64,000 bases of DNA from Saccharomyces paradoxus (taxonomy: Eukaryota > Ascomycota > Saccharomycetes > Saccharomycetales > Saccharomycetaceae). A program made the translations under genes and the position numbers. The stretch is from the NCBI RefSeq assembly GCF_002079055.1, contig NC_047498.1, positions 461,299 through 525,298 of the forward strand, in the 5' to 3' direction. How positions within the stretch are numbered: position 1 is the first letter of the stretch; each line of letters opens with the position of its first letter. Under the pieces are notes generated by a model, which saw only the letters and a program-made list of their open reading frames with translations, was not told the DNA's origin and ran no database searches. Below, in pieces: positions 22,774-32,220 of this stretch.

Positions 22774-22990
22774 GGCAGACTTATATATAACCATTATAAA
22801 CATTTTATAAACTTATACACCTTTTTAATACTTTCATCACATCTTTCTTATGTTGTGTTTGACCGTTGCCCCTTAAAGAATACGCGCCTATGTGACAAAA
22901 ACATAAATAAAACAAAAATAAGAAAATAAAAAAAATAAAGCAAAAGGCATAGGATCTGAAAAAATAAATATATATTTGTACGTATATATT
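22774..22990. other. Convergent A/T-rich spacer with an ARS consensus match
   Basis: Spacer between the stop codons of YLR177W and TFS1. On the minus strand, 22898-22908 reads ATTTATGTTTT, a full match to the 11-bp ARS consensus WTTTAYRTTTW. The sequence on the B-element side (about 22780-22895) is A/T-rich, and further A-rich sequence follows at 22909-22940. Intergenic position between converging genes is typical of yeast origins. I recall an S. cerevisiae origin mapped close to this place but cannot confirm it. Confidence 0.5.
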
Positions 22991-23650
22991 CTACTTTGTT
23001 TCGGCGTAGAAGAAATTAGAGGCAACTAGTTGTAGCTTGTTTTCTTTCGCCCATTTGTCAACACCGGTTGCGGGGGTGCCGTAACCCCAGTTCGGTCTAT
23101 CCTTGATTTTCGAGAATTTGGATGAGTCTACGCCCTTAGGTTGCTTATATAACAGGAAAACATACCTGTGGGGACCCGAGCCCTTAGGTGGAGCGGGACC
23201 CATATATTCTACTAGTGTGTTAGAGCCCTTCGTATTGAACTCTGATGCAAAAAATTCCGTTGTCCCGGAGGTCTCGTGAGTAGCCTCATTCAGCAGCTTC
23301 AAGTCACATTCGACCAGGTGACAGAATTCGGACCATTTGTGATCTGTCTTGGAGGGAGCGTCCGGATCAGTCATTACCAGTGTGAACAAATCGTCGTCTT
23401 GAGGAACGTACGCGGATGCTTGTGGTATGTTTTTTTGCATTTGCTTGTTGAACGTGAATTGGAATTGAGGCTTCGAATGCGCCTTGTCAGTGGGCAACGT
23501 ATTACCCATGGCAACAGGGGCACTTGATGAGTACTCTACGGCAAGTATCCCGGAGGGTTGGAAGCTTGTGTCATGGATTACATCCCCTAAAATACCGTGT
23601 TTCTTGTAGGAGTCAATGCTTGCTTGTGTGAAATCTATTGCTTGATTCAT
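22991..23650 (-). CDS. TFS1: Carboxypeptidase Y inhibitor of the PEBP family (Tfs1)
   Basis: Phosphatidylethanolamine-binding-protein family member that inhibits carboxypeptidase Y and has been linked to control of the Ras GAP Ira2. The 219-residue product has both PEBP signatures: DPDAPSKTDHKWSEFCH near residues 92-108 and GPHRYVFLLYKQ near 158-170. These form the anion pocket. The N-terminus MNQAIDF matches the acetylated inhibitory end known from S. cerevisiae. A second PEBP gene, YLR179C, lies directly upstream on the same strand. I count roughly a dozen differences from the remembered S. cerevisiae sequence. Confidence 0.97.
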   Translation of the reverse strand: MNQAIDFTQASIDSYKKHGILGDVIHDTSFQPSGILAVEYSSSAPVAMGNTLPTDKAHSKPQFQFTFNKQMQKNIPQASAYVPQDDDLFTLVMTDPDAPSKTDHKWSEFCHLVECDLKLLNEATHETSGTTEFFASEFNTKGSNTLVEYMGPAPPKGSGPHRYVFLLYKQPKGVDSSKFSKIKDRPNWGYGTPATGVDKWAKENKLQLVASNFFYAETK

Positions 23651-23948
23651 GTTTACTGCTTGTTTTTATTCTTATTCTTGTACTGATGCATCGGTAGGAA
23701 AGGAGCACTGCAATTCGTTTCTTGTGGCCCCTTTTTATATACTAATCAAGATCTTTCCTTTCCAGAACAGCCCCTCCATCCCTTAAAAGATGGAAAAGTT
23801 CAAAGGGATAGAAAAAATTAACGAGCGAGAAAAAAAACGGCACCGTTCTGCAAATATATTTATATTCATATACATATATGCACAATATACTCTGTCGCAT
23901 CCTTCTATCCATACATACGTTCATTCTATATGAGCCAGCTGCAACATC
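23651..23948 (-). promoter_or_regulatory. TFS1 upstream region after YLR179C
   Basis: About 300 bases between the tandem PEBP genes. A CCCCTTTTTATAT stretch at about 23729-23741 gives a STRE-type CCCCT core next to a TATA-like sequence, 80-90 bases before the TFS1 ATG. Another CCCCT core lies at about 23770-23774. Stress control by Msn2/4 is a reasonable inference. Confidence 0.45.
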
Positions 23949-24554
23949 TCACACGTCATAGTTGAAGTCAACAGTCGTGTTTTTAACCATGTAGTAATTG
24001 GCGCCAATCAGTTGCAGGTTGTTCTGCTTGATATAATCATAGGCGCCTGCACCAGGAGTACCGTATCCCCAAGAGACAATGTTCTCAACCTTGGTAAAAG
24101 TAGAAGAATCTGCCCCCTTGGGCTGCTTGCACAGAAAGAACACGTATCTATGGTAACCGGAATTCTTTGGTGGACCGGGCCCAAGATAGTTATTTCTCAC
24201 GACACCCTTCCCAGAAATGACAATGTCTCCTCCAGGTCCGTATTCGACAGGAATATCCGTGATGATGTAGTGACAAATCTCCGACCACTTGTGGTCCGTT
24301 CTGGATGGCGCGTCCGGGTCAGTCATCAACAAAGCCAATTTGTCGTCAGCTGACAATTGGCTTTTATCGAAGGGCGTGAACTTGATGGTGGGAGGAGTCT
24401 GCGTAGCTTCCATCTGCATGGCGTTACCCAGTTTGACGTCGTCGGTAACGGCGTATGAAACTGACAACTCACCAAGAACGTCAAAAGCCAAGTCCTTGAC
24501 GGTGTCCTTAATGATGTCTTCTTTGTTTAGCTTAGCAAAAATGGTACTAGACAT
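23949..24554 (-). CDS. PEBP-family protein, Tfs1 paralogue (YLR179C)
   Basis: Protein of 201 residues with a complete phosphatidylethanolamine-binding-protein fold. The DPDAPSRTDHKWSEICH signature lies near residues 80-96 and GYHRYVFFLCKQ near 145-157. Its precise function is unknown. The N-terminus differs from Tfs1, so the carboxypeptidase Y inhibitory end is not conserved and it may not inhibit that enzyme. It stands in tandem with TFS1, about 300 bases upstream and on the same strand. An old local duplication is therefore the simplest origin. It diverges from SAM1. Length matches the S. cerevisiae gene. Confidence 0.95.
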   Translation of the reverse strand: MSSTIFAKLNKEDIIKDTVKDLAFDVLGELSVSYAVTDDVKLGNAMQMEATQTPPTIKFTPFDKSQLSADDKLALLMTDPDAPSRTDHKWSEICHYIITDIPVEYGPGGDIVISGKGVVRNNYLGPGPPKNSGYHRYVFFLCKQPKGADSSTFTKVENIVSWGYGTPGAGAYDYIKQNNLQLIGANYYMVKNTTVDFNYDV

Positions 24555-25156
24555 AATGTATACTTTTATTAGTATGCGCTCTGATGAGTAATACCGGAGT
24601 AGTAGACGGGTGGTGTTTATTCAAACAATTACTTCCAAAACTGCGGTTAGTGCGCACTCTTGGCGCTTTTATATTGTTCAAAAAATGTCAGGCAAGATCT
24701 CTTGAAAGAAAAGCACCGAAGCGGATATGAGACGGAAATAAAATCTGGAGATGAAATCTTATATCATATATCACTATTACTAATAATTGTTTACTATTTT
24801 TAATAAGGTATTTATTTTTAAAAATTGTTAACCTTTATTAATAATCAAATCTTACAAGAAATATTTTTCCTTTTTTTTACGAGAAAACTGTGGTGGCGCT
24901 CTTGCCTATTCGTGCATTTCTTTTTTCTGGTTCTTGTCTCGAGGAAATTGTAGCCTCATCGTAGTTTTTCACTCTGGTATCGATGAAAGAGGGAAGAGTA
25001 AAAAGTTTTCCGTTTAGTACTTAACGGCATTGGTTCAGGATGTCTACAAACCAGTCTTGTCTGTTACTTGTCGTTCATTTTTAGTTTACTTCGAAAAAAA
25101 AGAATAAAAACCAAGAATTTACCCAAAAAACAGATAAAAACTTGATAAACGAAAAT
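24555..25156. promoter_or_regulatory. Divergent spacer between YLR179C and SAM1 with Met31/32-like site
   Basis: About 600 bases. AAACTGTGG at 24885-24893 is a full match to the Met31/Met32 element that recruits Met4, and a variant AAACTGCGG lies at about 24638-24646. Between them is a very A/T-rich tract (about 24750-24850). SAM1 makes S-adenosylmethionine, so sulfur-pathway control is expected. An A-rich leader precedes the SAM1 ATG. Confidence 0.6.
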
Positions 25157-26305
25157 ATGGCTGGTACATTTTTATTCACTTCTGAATCCGTCGGTGAAGG
25201 TCATCCAGATAAGATCTGTGACCAAGTCTCCGACGCCATCTTAGATGCCTGTTTGGCCGAAGACCCTCACTCCAAGGTTGCCTGTGAAACCGCGGCAAAA
25301 ACAGGTATGATCATGGTCTTCGGTGAAATTACCACCAAAGCACAGTTGGATTACCAAAAAATTGTCAGAGACACCATTAAACAAATTGGTTACGACGATT
25401 CCGCCAAGGGATTCGACTATAAGACCTGTAATGTTCTTGTTGCCATTGAGCAACAATCTCCAGACATCGCTCAAGGTGTCCACGAGGAGAAGGATTTGGA
25501 AGATATCGGTGCCGGTGACCAAGGTATTATGTTTGGTTACGCCACAGACGAAACTCCAGAGGGACTACCTTTGACTATTCTTTTGGCTCATAAATTAAAC
25601 ATGGCCATGGCTGACGCCAGAAGAGATGGTTCTTTGGCGTGGTTGAGACCAGACACCAAGACCCAAGTCACCGTCGAATACAAGGATGACCACGGTAGAT
25701 GGGTTCCGCAAAGAATCGACACCGTTGTCGTCTCCGCCCAACATGCTGACGAAATCACCACCGAGGACTTAAGAGCGCAACTAAAATCCGAGATTATTGA
25801 AAAAGTCATCCCTAGAGATATGTTGGATGAAAACACCAAATACTTTATCCAGCCTTCCGGTAGATTCGTCATCGGTGGCCCTCAAGGTGACGCTGGTTTG
25901 ACCGGTAGAAAAATCATTGTTGATGCTTACGGTGGTGCCTCATCCGTCGGTGGTGGTGCCTTCTCCGGTAAGGACTACTCTAAGGTTGATCGTTCCGCCG
26001 CTTATGCCGCCAGATGGGTAGCCAAGTCCCTAGTCGCTGCTGGTCTATGTAAGAGAGTTCAAGTTCAATTTTCTTATGCCATCGGTATTGCCGAACCATT
26101 ATCCTTGCACGTTGACACCTATGGCACCGCTACCAAGTCCGACGAAGAAATTATCAACATTATTAGCAAGAACTTTGACTTGAGACCTGGTGTATTGGTC
26201 AAGGAGTTGGACTTGGCTAGACCAATCTACTTGCCAACCGCTTCTTATGGTCATTTCACAAACCAAGAATACCCATGGGAAAAGCCTAAGACTTTGAAGT
26301 TCTAA
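25157..26305 (+). CDS. SAM1: S-adenosylmethionine synthetase Sam1
   Basis: Makes S-adenosylmethionine from methionine and ATP in the cytosol. The 382-residue product has all family blocks: [17 protein letters not shown] at residues 15-31, [12 protein letters not shown] near 117-128, and the P-loop-like [16 protein letters not shown] near 270-285. Codon use is strongly biased, as for an abundant enzyme. The frame can be opened earlier only at a TTG (25142), so the ATG at 25157 is the start. Sam1 and Sam2 are near-identical paralogues. I call this SAM1 from its place next to VTA1 and from the C-terminal end (EKPKTLKF). Confidence 0.96.
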   Translation: MAGTFLFTSESVGEGHPDKICDQVSDAILDACLAEDPHSKVACETAAKTGMIMVFGEITTKAQLDYQKIVRDTIKQIGYDDSAKGFDYKTCNVLVAIEQQSPDIAQGVHEEKDLEDIGAGDQGIMFGYATDETPEGLPLTILLAHKLNMAMADARRDGSLAWLRPDTKTQVTVEYKDDHGRWVPQRIDTVVVSAQHADEITTEDLRAQLKSEIIEKVIPRDMLDENTKYFIQPSGRFVIGGPQGDAGLTGRKIIVDAYGGASSVGGGAFSGKDYSKVDRSAAYAARWVAKSLVAAGLCKRVQVQFSYAIGIAEPLSLHVDTYGTATKSDEEIINIISKNFDLRPGVLVKELDLARPIYLPTASYGHFTNQEYPWEKPKTLKF

Positions 26306-26571
26306 GCTTTCTTTTTGGACTTTTTTCTACCTCACACTTCCCATGTTTTCATTTGCTCAACACAAATCAACATGTACATTATATCGTATTTGATGCAGGG
26401 ACGCAATACCACAATATTCATGATATAGACTCATTTTTCTGGACTCAAATTTGTATCGATTTCATTTTGCATTATACAGGATTTTCTTTTCCTTCCTAAG
26501 ATTTAATACGTAACTATTAATATTAATATATACCTCCTTCAACGGATCAACAGACTAAGCTTTATCTTACT

Positions 26572-27564
26572 TTAAATCGAATTCAGTAGATCCAGTGCCT
26601 TAGTTAACTCATCTTTGGCCGTGGGCAGATCTTCATAATTTAATGCGCTTATGGCGTATTTGGCAAATTTTTGGATTTGCTCTATTTTACTGGACTTATC
26701 CATAATATTGGCCAACTCATCCTTTGTATACGATTTGTGCTCCGGTGTCGCAGGTTCTGATGGTACAGAAGAGTGCGTTAGATTCATTTCTTTCTTCGGA
26801 TCCAGGTGTTTATCTTTTCTTATTGTATCCTCGTTCTTGTCGGCCCTCTCTTCTTCTTCATTTGTGTTATCAGAGTCATCGATAAACTCAGGTACCTCTT
26901 CCAAAGACTCATTCGATTTCGCTTCATTTTTGGAGGCCAGATCATCTACTTCAAAATTATTATTGCTTTCCAAATCATCTATCAGACGATCAACCTCCTC
27001 ATCCTTAGTCTCCTCGCTGTCATCCGCAAAATCAGCATAATCTAACTTTTTTTCATCGCCAGGCCCAATTTCACCCTTCGCCAATTTGTTCAAATAAATT
27101 TTGCAGTACTTCGTTCGTTTTTGTAATGAGCTTACACTCGTTTCACTTATATTTTCCTTCCAGAGGTGTAGAATGCATGAAAATAAGTCAATACAACACC
27201 ATAGCGATCTCCTTAACATAACATCCCAGGGGCCGTCTTTCAGCTGTTTTAGTTTCTCGTTATACAACGACATCGTAAAATTTAGCATATAAATCTTTGC
27301 CTTTTCTTGATCATGTATAAGCGTGTTCATAACGTGCAAGCTTTTGTCACTGTTTTCTGCTTCACTTTCGCCGCCAACCTCCTTCTTAAATGCTTCAATG
27401 GTATCAAGAAGTTCTGTAGCTAGAGCGGTCATATCTTGCGACCGATCCTCTTCACTCAGGATCAATTCAACCGCATATAATTGAAGATAGTATCCGATGA
27501 TCCCTAATCCAACTTTGTCAAAATCTTTCGCTGTAGCGATAACCCTAATAGCGTTAGTAGCCAT
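26572..27564 (-). CDS. VTA1: ESCRT-III disassembly cofactor Vta1
   Basis: Activator of the AAA ATPase Vps4, which disassembles ESCRT-III during multivesicular body sorting at endosomes. The 330-residue product has the usual plan. A helical N-terminal tandem-MIT-like domain (about residues 1-165) binds ESCRT-III proteins. A long acidic Glu/Asp/Asn-rich linker (about 170-285) follows, and a short C-terminal helical VSL domain (about 290-330) binds Vps4 and dimerises. Length equals the S. cerevisiae protein. It is convergent with SAM1 and divergent from SWI6. Confidence 0.96.
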   Translation of the reverse strand: MATNAIRVIATAKDFDKVGLGIIGYYLQLYAVELILSEEDRSQDMTALATELLDTIEAFKKEVGGESEAENSDKSLHVMNTLIHDQEKAKIYMLNFTMSLYNEKLKQLKDGPWDVMLRRSLWCCIDLFSCILHLWKENISETSVSSLQKRTKYCKIYLNKLAKGEIGPGDEKKLDYADFADDSEETKDEEVDRLIDDLESNNNFEVDDLASKNEAKSNESLEEVPEFIDDSDNTNEEEERADKNEDTIRKDKHLDPKKEMNLTHSSVPSEPATPEHKSYTKDELANIMDKSSKIEQIQKFAKYAISALNYEDLPTAKDELTKALDLLNSI

Positions 27565-27830
27565 CGAATTTACTCACAACGTGGATACCCAGTACGTAAA
27601 TATTGAATCAAACAAAATAGGCAAGCTTAAGGTTCTTCTTCTTATTTTGGCCTAAACCGCATTTGATAAGATTATTTGCCAAATCTTCCTTTTTTTTAGT
27701 TTCATCCTCCAACGATTTCATAATAATAAAAAAAAAAACAACAAAAAGCACGATTGGGAAACATCAAATTGAACTAAGCAAAAGCCAAAAAAAAGGATAT
27801 TAAAAGAGAACACGATATATTCTCGAGAGG

Positions 27831-30245
27831 ATGGCATTGGAAGAAGTGGTACGATACCTAGGGCCTCATAACGAGATTCCTCTGACACTTACTAGAGACT
27901 CTGAGACTGGCCATTTCCTCCTGAAGCATTTTCTACCTATTTTGCAGCAATATCATGACACGGGAAATATTAACGAGACCAACCCCGACAGTTTCCCCAC
28001 TGATGAGGAAAGAAATAAATTACTGGCACATTATGGAATTGTTGTGAATACCGACGATCAAGGTGAGTTATGGATAGAGCTAGAAAAATGTTTACAATTA
28101 TTAAACATGCTAAATTTATTCGGTTTGTTTCAGGATGCATTCGAATTTGAGGAACCTGAAACAGATCAGGATGAAGAGGACCCCGGTCATTCAGAAGAAC
28201 CAGAAAACAAGACCAAAAATGAAAATTCTAAGGATAATATCAGTTCAAAGAGGATTAATAATTTACAAGATATGGATGTAGATGCCGATGCCCACAGAGA
28301 ATTAGGCTCTCCTCTGAAGAAGCTAAAAATAGACACCTCTATGATAGATGCTGAAAGTGACTCGACTCCAAATACTATCACAGGTAAGTCCAACAATGAT
28401 ATTAATAAGGGCCCTACCGGCGACAGTGAGCATAACAACGATACTGATAACAACGAGAGGACTGCTGAACCTATTGTCACATTCACTCATGACCTAACTT
28501 CTGACTTTTTGAACAGTCCTTTGAAAATCATGAAGGCATTAGCTTCTCCAGTTGTAAATGATAATGAACAGAAGATGAAACTGGAGGCATTCTTACAACG
28601 GTTGTTGTTTCCAGAAATTCAAGAAATGCCTACATCCCTGAATAACGACGACAGTAATAGAAATTCCGAAGGGGAAAGCTCAAACCAGCAACAGCAGCTC
28701 GTATCATTTGATAGCGTTTTGCAAGAGGTAAACGACGCTTTTCCGAACACTCAATTAAATCTTAATATTCCCGTTGATGAGCATGGAAACACACCATTGC
28801 ATTGGTTAACTTCAATAGCAAATCTCGAATTAGTGAAAAACCTGGTCAAGCATGGTTCAAATAGACTATATGGTGATAATATGGGGGAGTCGTGCCTAGT
28901 GAAAGCTGTCAAATCAGTGAATAATTATGACTCCGGTACCTTTGAAGCGCTCCTAGATTATCTATATCCGTGTTTGGTTTTGGAAGACTCAATGAACAGA
29001 ACAATTCTGCATCATATCATTATCACATCTGGTATGGCTGGTTGTTCGTCTGCTGCCAAGTACTATTTGGACATTTTGATGGGATGGATTGTTAAGAAAC
29101 AAAATAGACCTATTCAAAGTGATGTCAGTGACAAAGAAAGCAAAATAAATGACGGAAACGGAAAAAAAAAGGACCCTATACTAGAAAATTTGGACCTGAA
29201 ATGGATAATAGCAAACATGCTCAATGCACAGGACTCTAATGGTGATACTTGTCTAAATATTGCAGCAAGATTGGGGAACATTTCAATAGTAGACGCTTTA
29301 TTAGATTACGGTGCAGACCCATTTATTGCAAATAAATCAGGTTTAAGACCCGTGGATTTTGGGGCAGGTACTTCAAAATTACAAAATAGCAGCGGCGGTG
29401 ATGAAAACTCGAAGATGGTTTCTAAAGGAGATTTTGACGGCCAAAACAACGGAAAAGCCAAAAAAATAAGGTCTCAACTGTTGAAAAACCCTCCTGAAAC
29501 GACCTCGTTAATTAATGATGTTCAAAATTTACTGAATTCCATCTCAAAAGATTATGAGAGTGAGACAGTGCAATATAATGAGAAATTGGAAAGCCTGCAT
29601 AAAGAATTAAACGAACAGCGAGAAAAATTAGCTAATTCAAGAGACCAATTAGCAAATGTGAAGCAATTAAAAGACGAATATTCATTAATGCAAGAGCAAT
29701 TGACCAATCTAAAAGCAGGAATTGAAGAAGAAGAGGAAAGTTTTAGAGAAGAGAGCAAAAAGCTGGGAATTATTGCTGATGAAAGTTCAGGTATTGATTG
29801 GGACTCCAGCGAATATGATGCAGATGAACCGTTCAAAGTGGAATTCCTTTCAGATTTCTTGGAGAATAAATTACAAAAGGATTATGACGGCGATATTTCC
29901 AAACTATTAGAATCGGAGCCAAAAGAACAGATAATGGAACAGATACGAAATCAATTTCCCGTAGAAAAAATCAAATCGATGCTTCCACCAACGGTCTTAT
30001 TGAAGGCAAGAATAAATGCATACAGGAGGAACGATAAACACCTAAGCAATGTCTTGCAAACTATCAGTACCAATCAATCAGAATTGGAGAATAAATTTAA
30101 AAGAGTGTTATCTTTGTGTCTAAAGATTGACGAAAACAAAGTTGACAATATGCTTGATGGTTTATTACAAGCCATATCCTCTGAAGACCCGCAAGACATT
30201 GACACCGATGAAATGCAAGATTTCTTAAAAAAGCATGCTTCATAA
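27831..30245 (+). CDS. SWI6: SBF/MBF transcription cofactor Swi6
   Basis: Shared regulatory subunit of SBF (with Swi4) and MBF (with Mbp1), the factors that drive G1/S transcription. The 804-residue product has an N-terminal domain and an acidic, disordered linker. The cell-cycle site Ser160 lies in GSPLKKLKID, which overlaps a nuclear localisation signal; its phosphorylation by Cdc28 controls nuclear entry. Ankyrin repeats span about residues 313-515 (for example DEHGNTPLHW and DSNGDTCLNIAARLGN). A coiled-coil or leucine-zipper-like region lies at about 570-645, and a C-terminal domain binds Swi4 or Mbp1. Length is within one residue of S. cerevisiae Swi6. The neighbour TOS4, convergent with it, is a known SBF target. 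Confidence 0.97.
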   Translation: MALEEVVRYLGPHNEIPLTLTRDSETGHFLLKHFLPILQQYHDTGNINETNPDSFPTDEERNKLLAHYGIVVNTDDQGELWIELEKCLQLLNMLNLFGLFQDAFEFEEPETDQDEEDPGHSEEPENKTKNENSKDNISSKRINNLQDMDVDADAHRELGSPLKKLKIDTSMIDAESDSTPNTITGKSNNDINKGPTGDSEHNNDTDNNERTAEPIVTFTHDLTSDFLNSPLKIMKALASPVVNDNEQKMKLEAFLQRLLFPEIQEMPTSLNNDDSNRNSEGESSNQQQQLVSFDSVLQEVNDAFPNTQLNLNIPVDEHGNTPLHWLTSIANLELVKNLVKHGSNRLYGDNMGESCLVKAVKSVNNYDSGTFEALLDYLYPCLVLEDSMNRTILHHIIITSGMAGCSSAAKYYLDILMGWIVKKQNRPIQSDVSDKESKINDGNGKKKDPILENLDLKWIIANMLNAQDSNGDTCLNIAARLGNISIVDALLDYGADPFIANKSGLRPVDFGAGTSKLQNSSGGDENSKMVSKGDFDGQNNGKAKKIRSQLLKNPPETTSLINDVQNLLNSISKDYESETVQYNEKLESLHKELNEQREKLANSRDQLANVKQLKDEYSLMQEQLTNLKAGIEEEEESFREESKKLGIIADESSGIDWDSSEYDADEPFKVEFLSDFLENKLQKDYDGDISKLLESEPKEQIMEQIRNQFPVEKIKSMLPPTVLLKARINAYRRNDKHLSNVLQTISTNQSELENKFKRVLSLCLKIDENKVDNMLDGLLQAISSEDPQDIDTDEMQDFLKKHAS

Positions 30246-30438
30246 GGGCATAAGATTTCATTACACTTACATTTATGGCTTTGTTTGAGGTGATTTTTTT
30301 TTGTTTTAGTGCTTTATTTACTTTTATTTTACTACATAACTGTATTCTTACAAAAATTTTACGTACTCAGGCGCAATATTAAGGCCCTTGATATTTTATT
30401 TTCTTGCTCTTGTAGCATCTCCAATAGAACGGAATGCT

Positions 30439-31917
30439 TTATTTTGTTGGCTTCTTCCAAAAATATTGTTTATGTGTCCTTCTGCAAGATCTTAAGCCCG
30501 TCCTTCCACCTTTTAATGAACTCACTAAGTTTCTTCTCTCGTAATCATCATCGTTTTCTAAATCGTAGAAATACTCTTCGTCTAACGGTTTACCGGCGGC
30601 GTCCTTACCATGACGGTAAATGACACCGACACATTTCGCGTCGCTCAAAATCGAACGCAACTCATCTCTTGACAATTCAGAAATTTGTGAGTTTACCTGC
30701 TGTAATTGAAATAATGGCGTCTGTTGGACGTTTGCAAAAGCAAGGTGATTGGTCAAAATGTGCTGTAAGTGCATAATATCAATATTTCTTCTAGATAACT
30801 CATCTAAATTCTCTTTCACAGATTTTTTTGCCTTTGTAGGTAAAACCCTCTTATTTAGTTTTGGTTTCTTCATAATCATAGGGGTTTTATCGTATGATGA
30901 TGGATCTTGTCTTCCGTTTTGGTCCTCATGATCAACAGAAGAGATAGATGAAAGCGGAGACGATCTAGAGTTTAAAAAATGGTTTAACATTCTTTCTGCG
31001 ACGTCAGAATCATTACCATTCGAGAATTTGTTGGTATCTTTTAGTATTTTTTTCGGTCTGTCTACCGAAGTTTCAGTAAATATCAATGGATGCTTCCTTA
31101 TGCCACCCATATGTTTCGCCTCAGTTTTGCCTTCAATTTTTCTTTCTAATCTTGACGACTCTGAGGGTGGATTTGCCTCTTTCAAGGAAATGCGGAGTAA
31201 AACCTGCCTAAAATCTAGCATGATACCGTTATAATATGTCATATAAACGGTGTCACCTTTTTCCAAAGTAAAATTGATGGATTCTCCTTCGTCTTGGACT
31301 TCTTTAACACAGCTTTCGCTAGAAAATCTGGAAACAAGTCTATATGCCCTCTCATTGTTATCCATAGTATCCCTTAATTGATAACAGTCAAATTTCTTAC
31401 GATAAATAACAATTAATCCATTCATACTGAGGCAGTGAATTTTCACTTCATTCGTTTGTGGCAAATAAGTTATACTAGCGTGTACTCTGGATATAAACTT
31501 ATTCTTACAAAGCGCAACATCACATTGCGAGCTGTTACGCCCAACAGTAATGGTGCTGATCTTGCTAGGATCTAGTTCAGTATTGACGACTTTAGTGTGC
31601 TTCGAAGGAGAAGAAAGCTTGAAAGACAATTTGGATGATGTTGCTGCAAGCTGCGGAGGAAAAGCTGGGGAAGAAGGGATAGCGTCGACCTTATTTGACC
31701 TAACGGGAGATGAAACCCTTCCTATACTAGAAGAAGGAAATGGGGTTGGGTAGTCTGCTTTTCCGAAATTTTCGAAAGATTCCGATGCAACTTTACCATC
31801 TCGATCATAATTGAAGGAGGAGCAATTAGGTTGCTGATTGAAATTAGGCGGAGAATACAGATCCTTTACGTGTAAGTCCGCTGTCCTATATGGGGACGAA
31901 GGGAATTGGGAGCTCAT
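30439..31917 (-). CDS. TOS4: FHA-domain gene-expression regulator Tos4
   Basis: Forkhead-associated-domain protein that binds histone deacetylase complexes and promoters and takes part in the replication-stress response. The 492-residue product has a Ser/Pro-rich N-terminus and an FHA domain at about residues 120-215. The phosphothreonine-binding features are visible: TVGRNSSQCD, SRVHASI and the MNGLIVI strand. The rest is basic and probably disordered, with a conserved C-terminal block ending in Lys-rich sequence. The paralogue in S. cerevisiae is Plm2. It is convergent with SWI6. The promoter has Swi4-type sites, in keeping with its name (target of SBF). Confidence 0.96.
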   Translation of the reverse strand: MSSQFPSSPYRTADLHVKDLYSPPNFNQQPNCSSFNYDRDGKVASESFENFGKADYPTPFPSSSIGRVSSPVRSNKVDAIPSSPAFPPQLAATSSKLSFKLSSPSKHTKVVNTELDPSKISTITVGRNSSQCDVALCKNKFISRVHASITYLPQTNEVKIHCLSMNGLIVIYRKKFDCYQLRDTMDNNERAYRLVSRFSSESCVKEVQDEGESINFTLEKGDTVYMTYYNGIMLDFRQVLLRISLKEANPPSESSRLERKIEGKTEAKHMGGIRKHPLIFTETSVDRPKKILKDTNKFSNGNDSDVAERMLNHFLNSRSSPLSSISSVDHEDQNGRQDPSSYDKTPMIMKKPKLNKRVLPTKAKKSVKENLDELSRRNIDIMHLQHILTNHLAFANVQQTPLFQLQQVNSQISELSRDELRSILSDAKCVGVIYRHGKDAAGKPLDEEYFYDLENDDDYERRNLVSSLKGGRTGLRSCRRTHKQYFWKKPTK

Positions 31918-32082
31918 GAGTTCTTGTGATTATTAATCTTGATGCGTCGTGGCAGATATATATGGACCTTGTACTCACAAGAGATCGTTGCGCTACAATT
32001 CTAAAAGAATGAAAACAGAAAAATAACTTTCCATTGATAAATTTTATCTTACTCTGACTGCCGCTGTTCATTCTCATTAAAA

Positions 32083-32143
32083 CACGAAAGCAAACCAAAT
32101 AAAGATGAACTAAGAAAAAAGGGCCACGTAATTTTTTTTCGCG
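32083..32143. promoter_or_regulatory. Two Swi4/SBF-type sites (SCB) upstream of TOS4
   Basis: CACGAAA at 32083-32089 and, on the minus strand, CGCGAAA at 32137-32143 both fit the SCB consensus CRCGAAA. They lie about 170 and 220 bases before the TOS4 ATG. They explain its expected G1/S expression. The second lies in a T-rich context (TTTTTTTTCGCG). Confidence 0.7.
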
Positions 32144-32178
32144 TTTTGGCGTTTCATATGAAAAAGTTACCAAAATTA

Positions 32179-32220
32179 ACATCTGTACACTATTATATTT
32201 TTATTGAACATCCGTACACA
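32179..32220 (+). promoter_or_regulatory. Tandem Rap1-like sites upstream of RPL37A
   Basis: ACATCTGTACAC at 32179-32190 and ACATCCGTACACA at 32208-32220 are two same-strand matches to the Rap1 consensus, 29 bases apart, about 340-380 bases before the RPL37A ATG. Tandem Rap1 sites are usual in ribosomal protein promoters. Confidence 0.65.
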
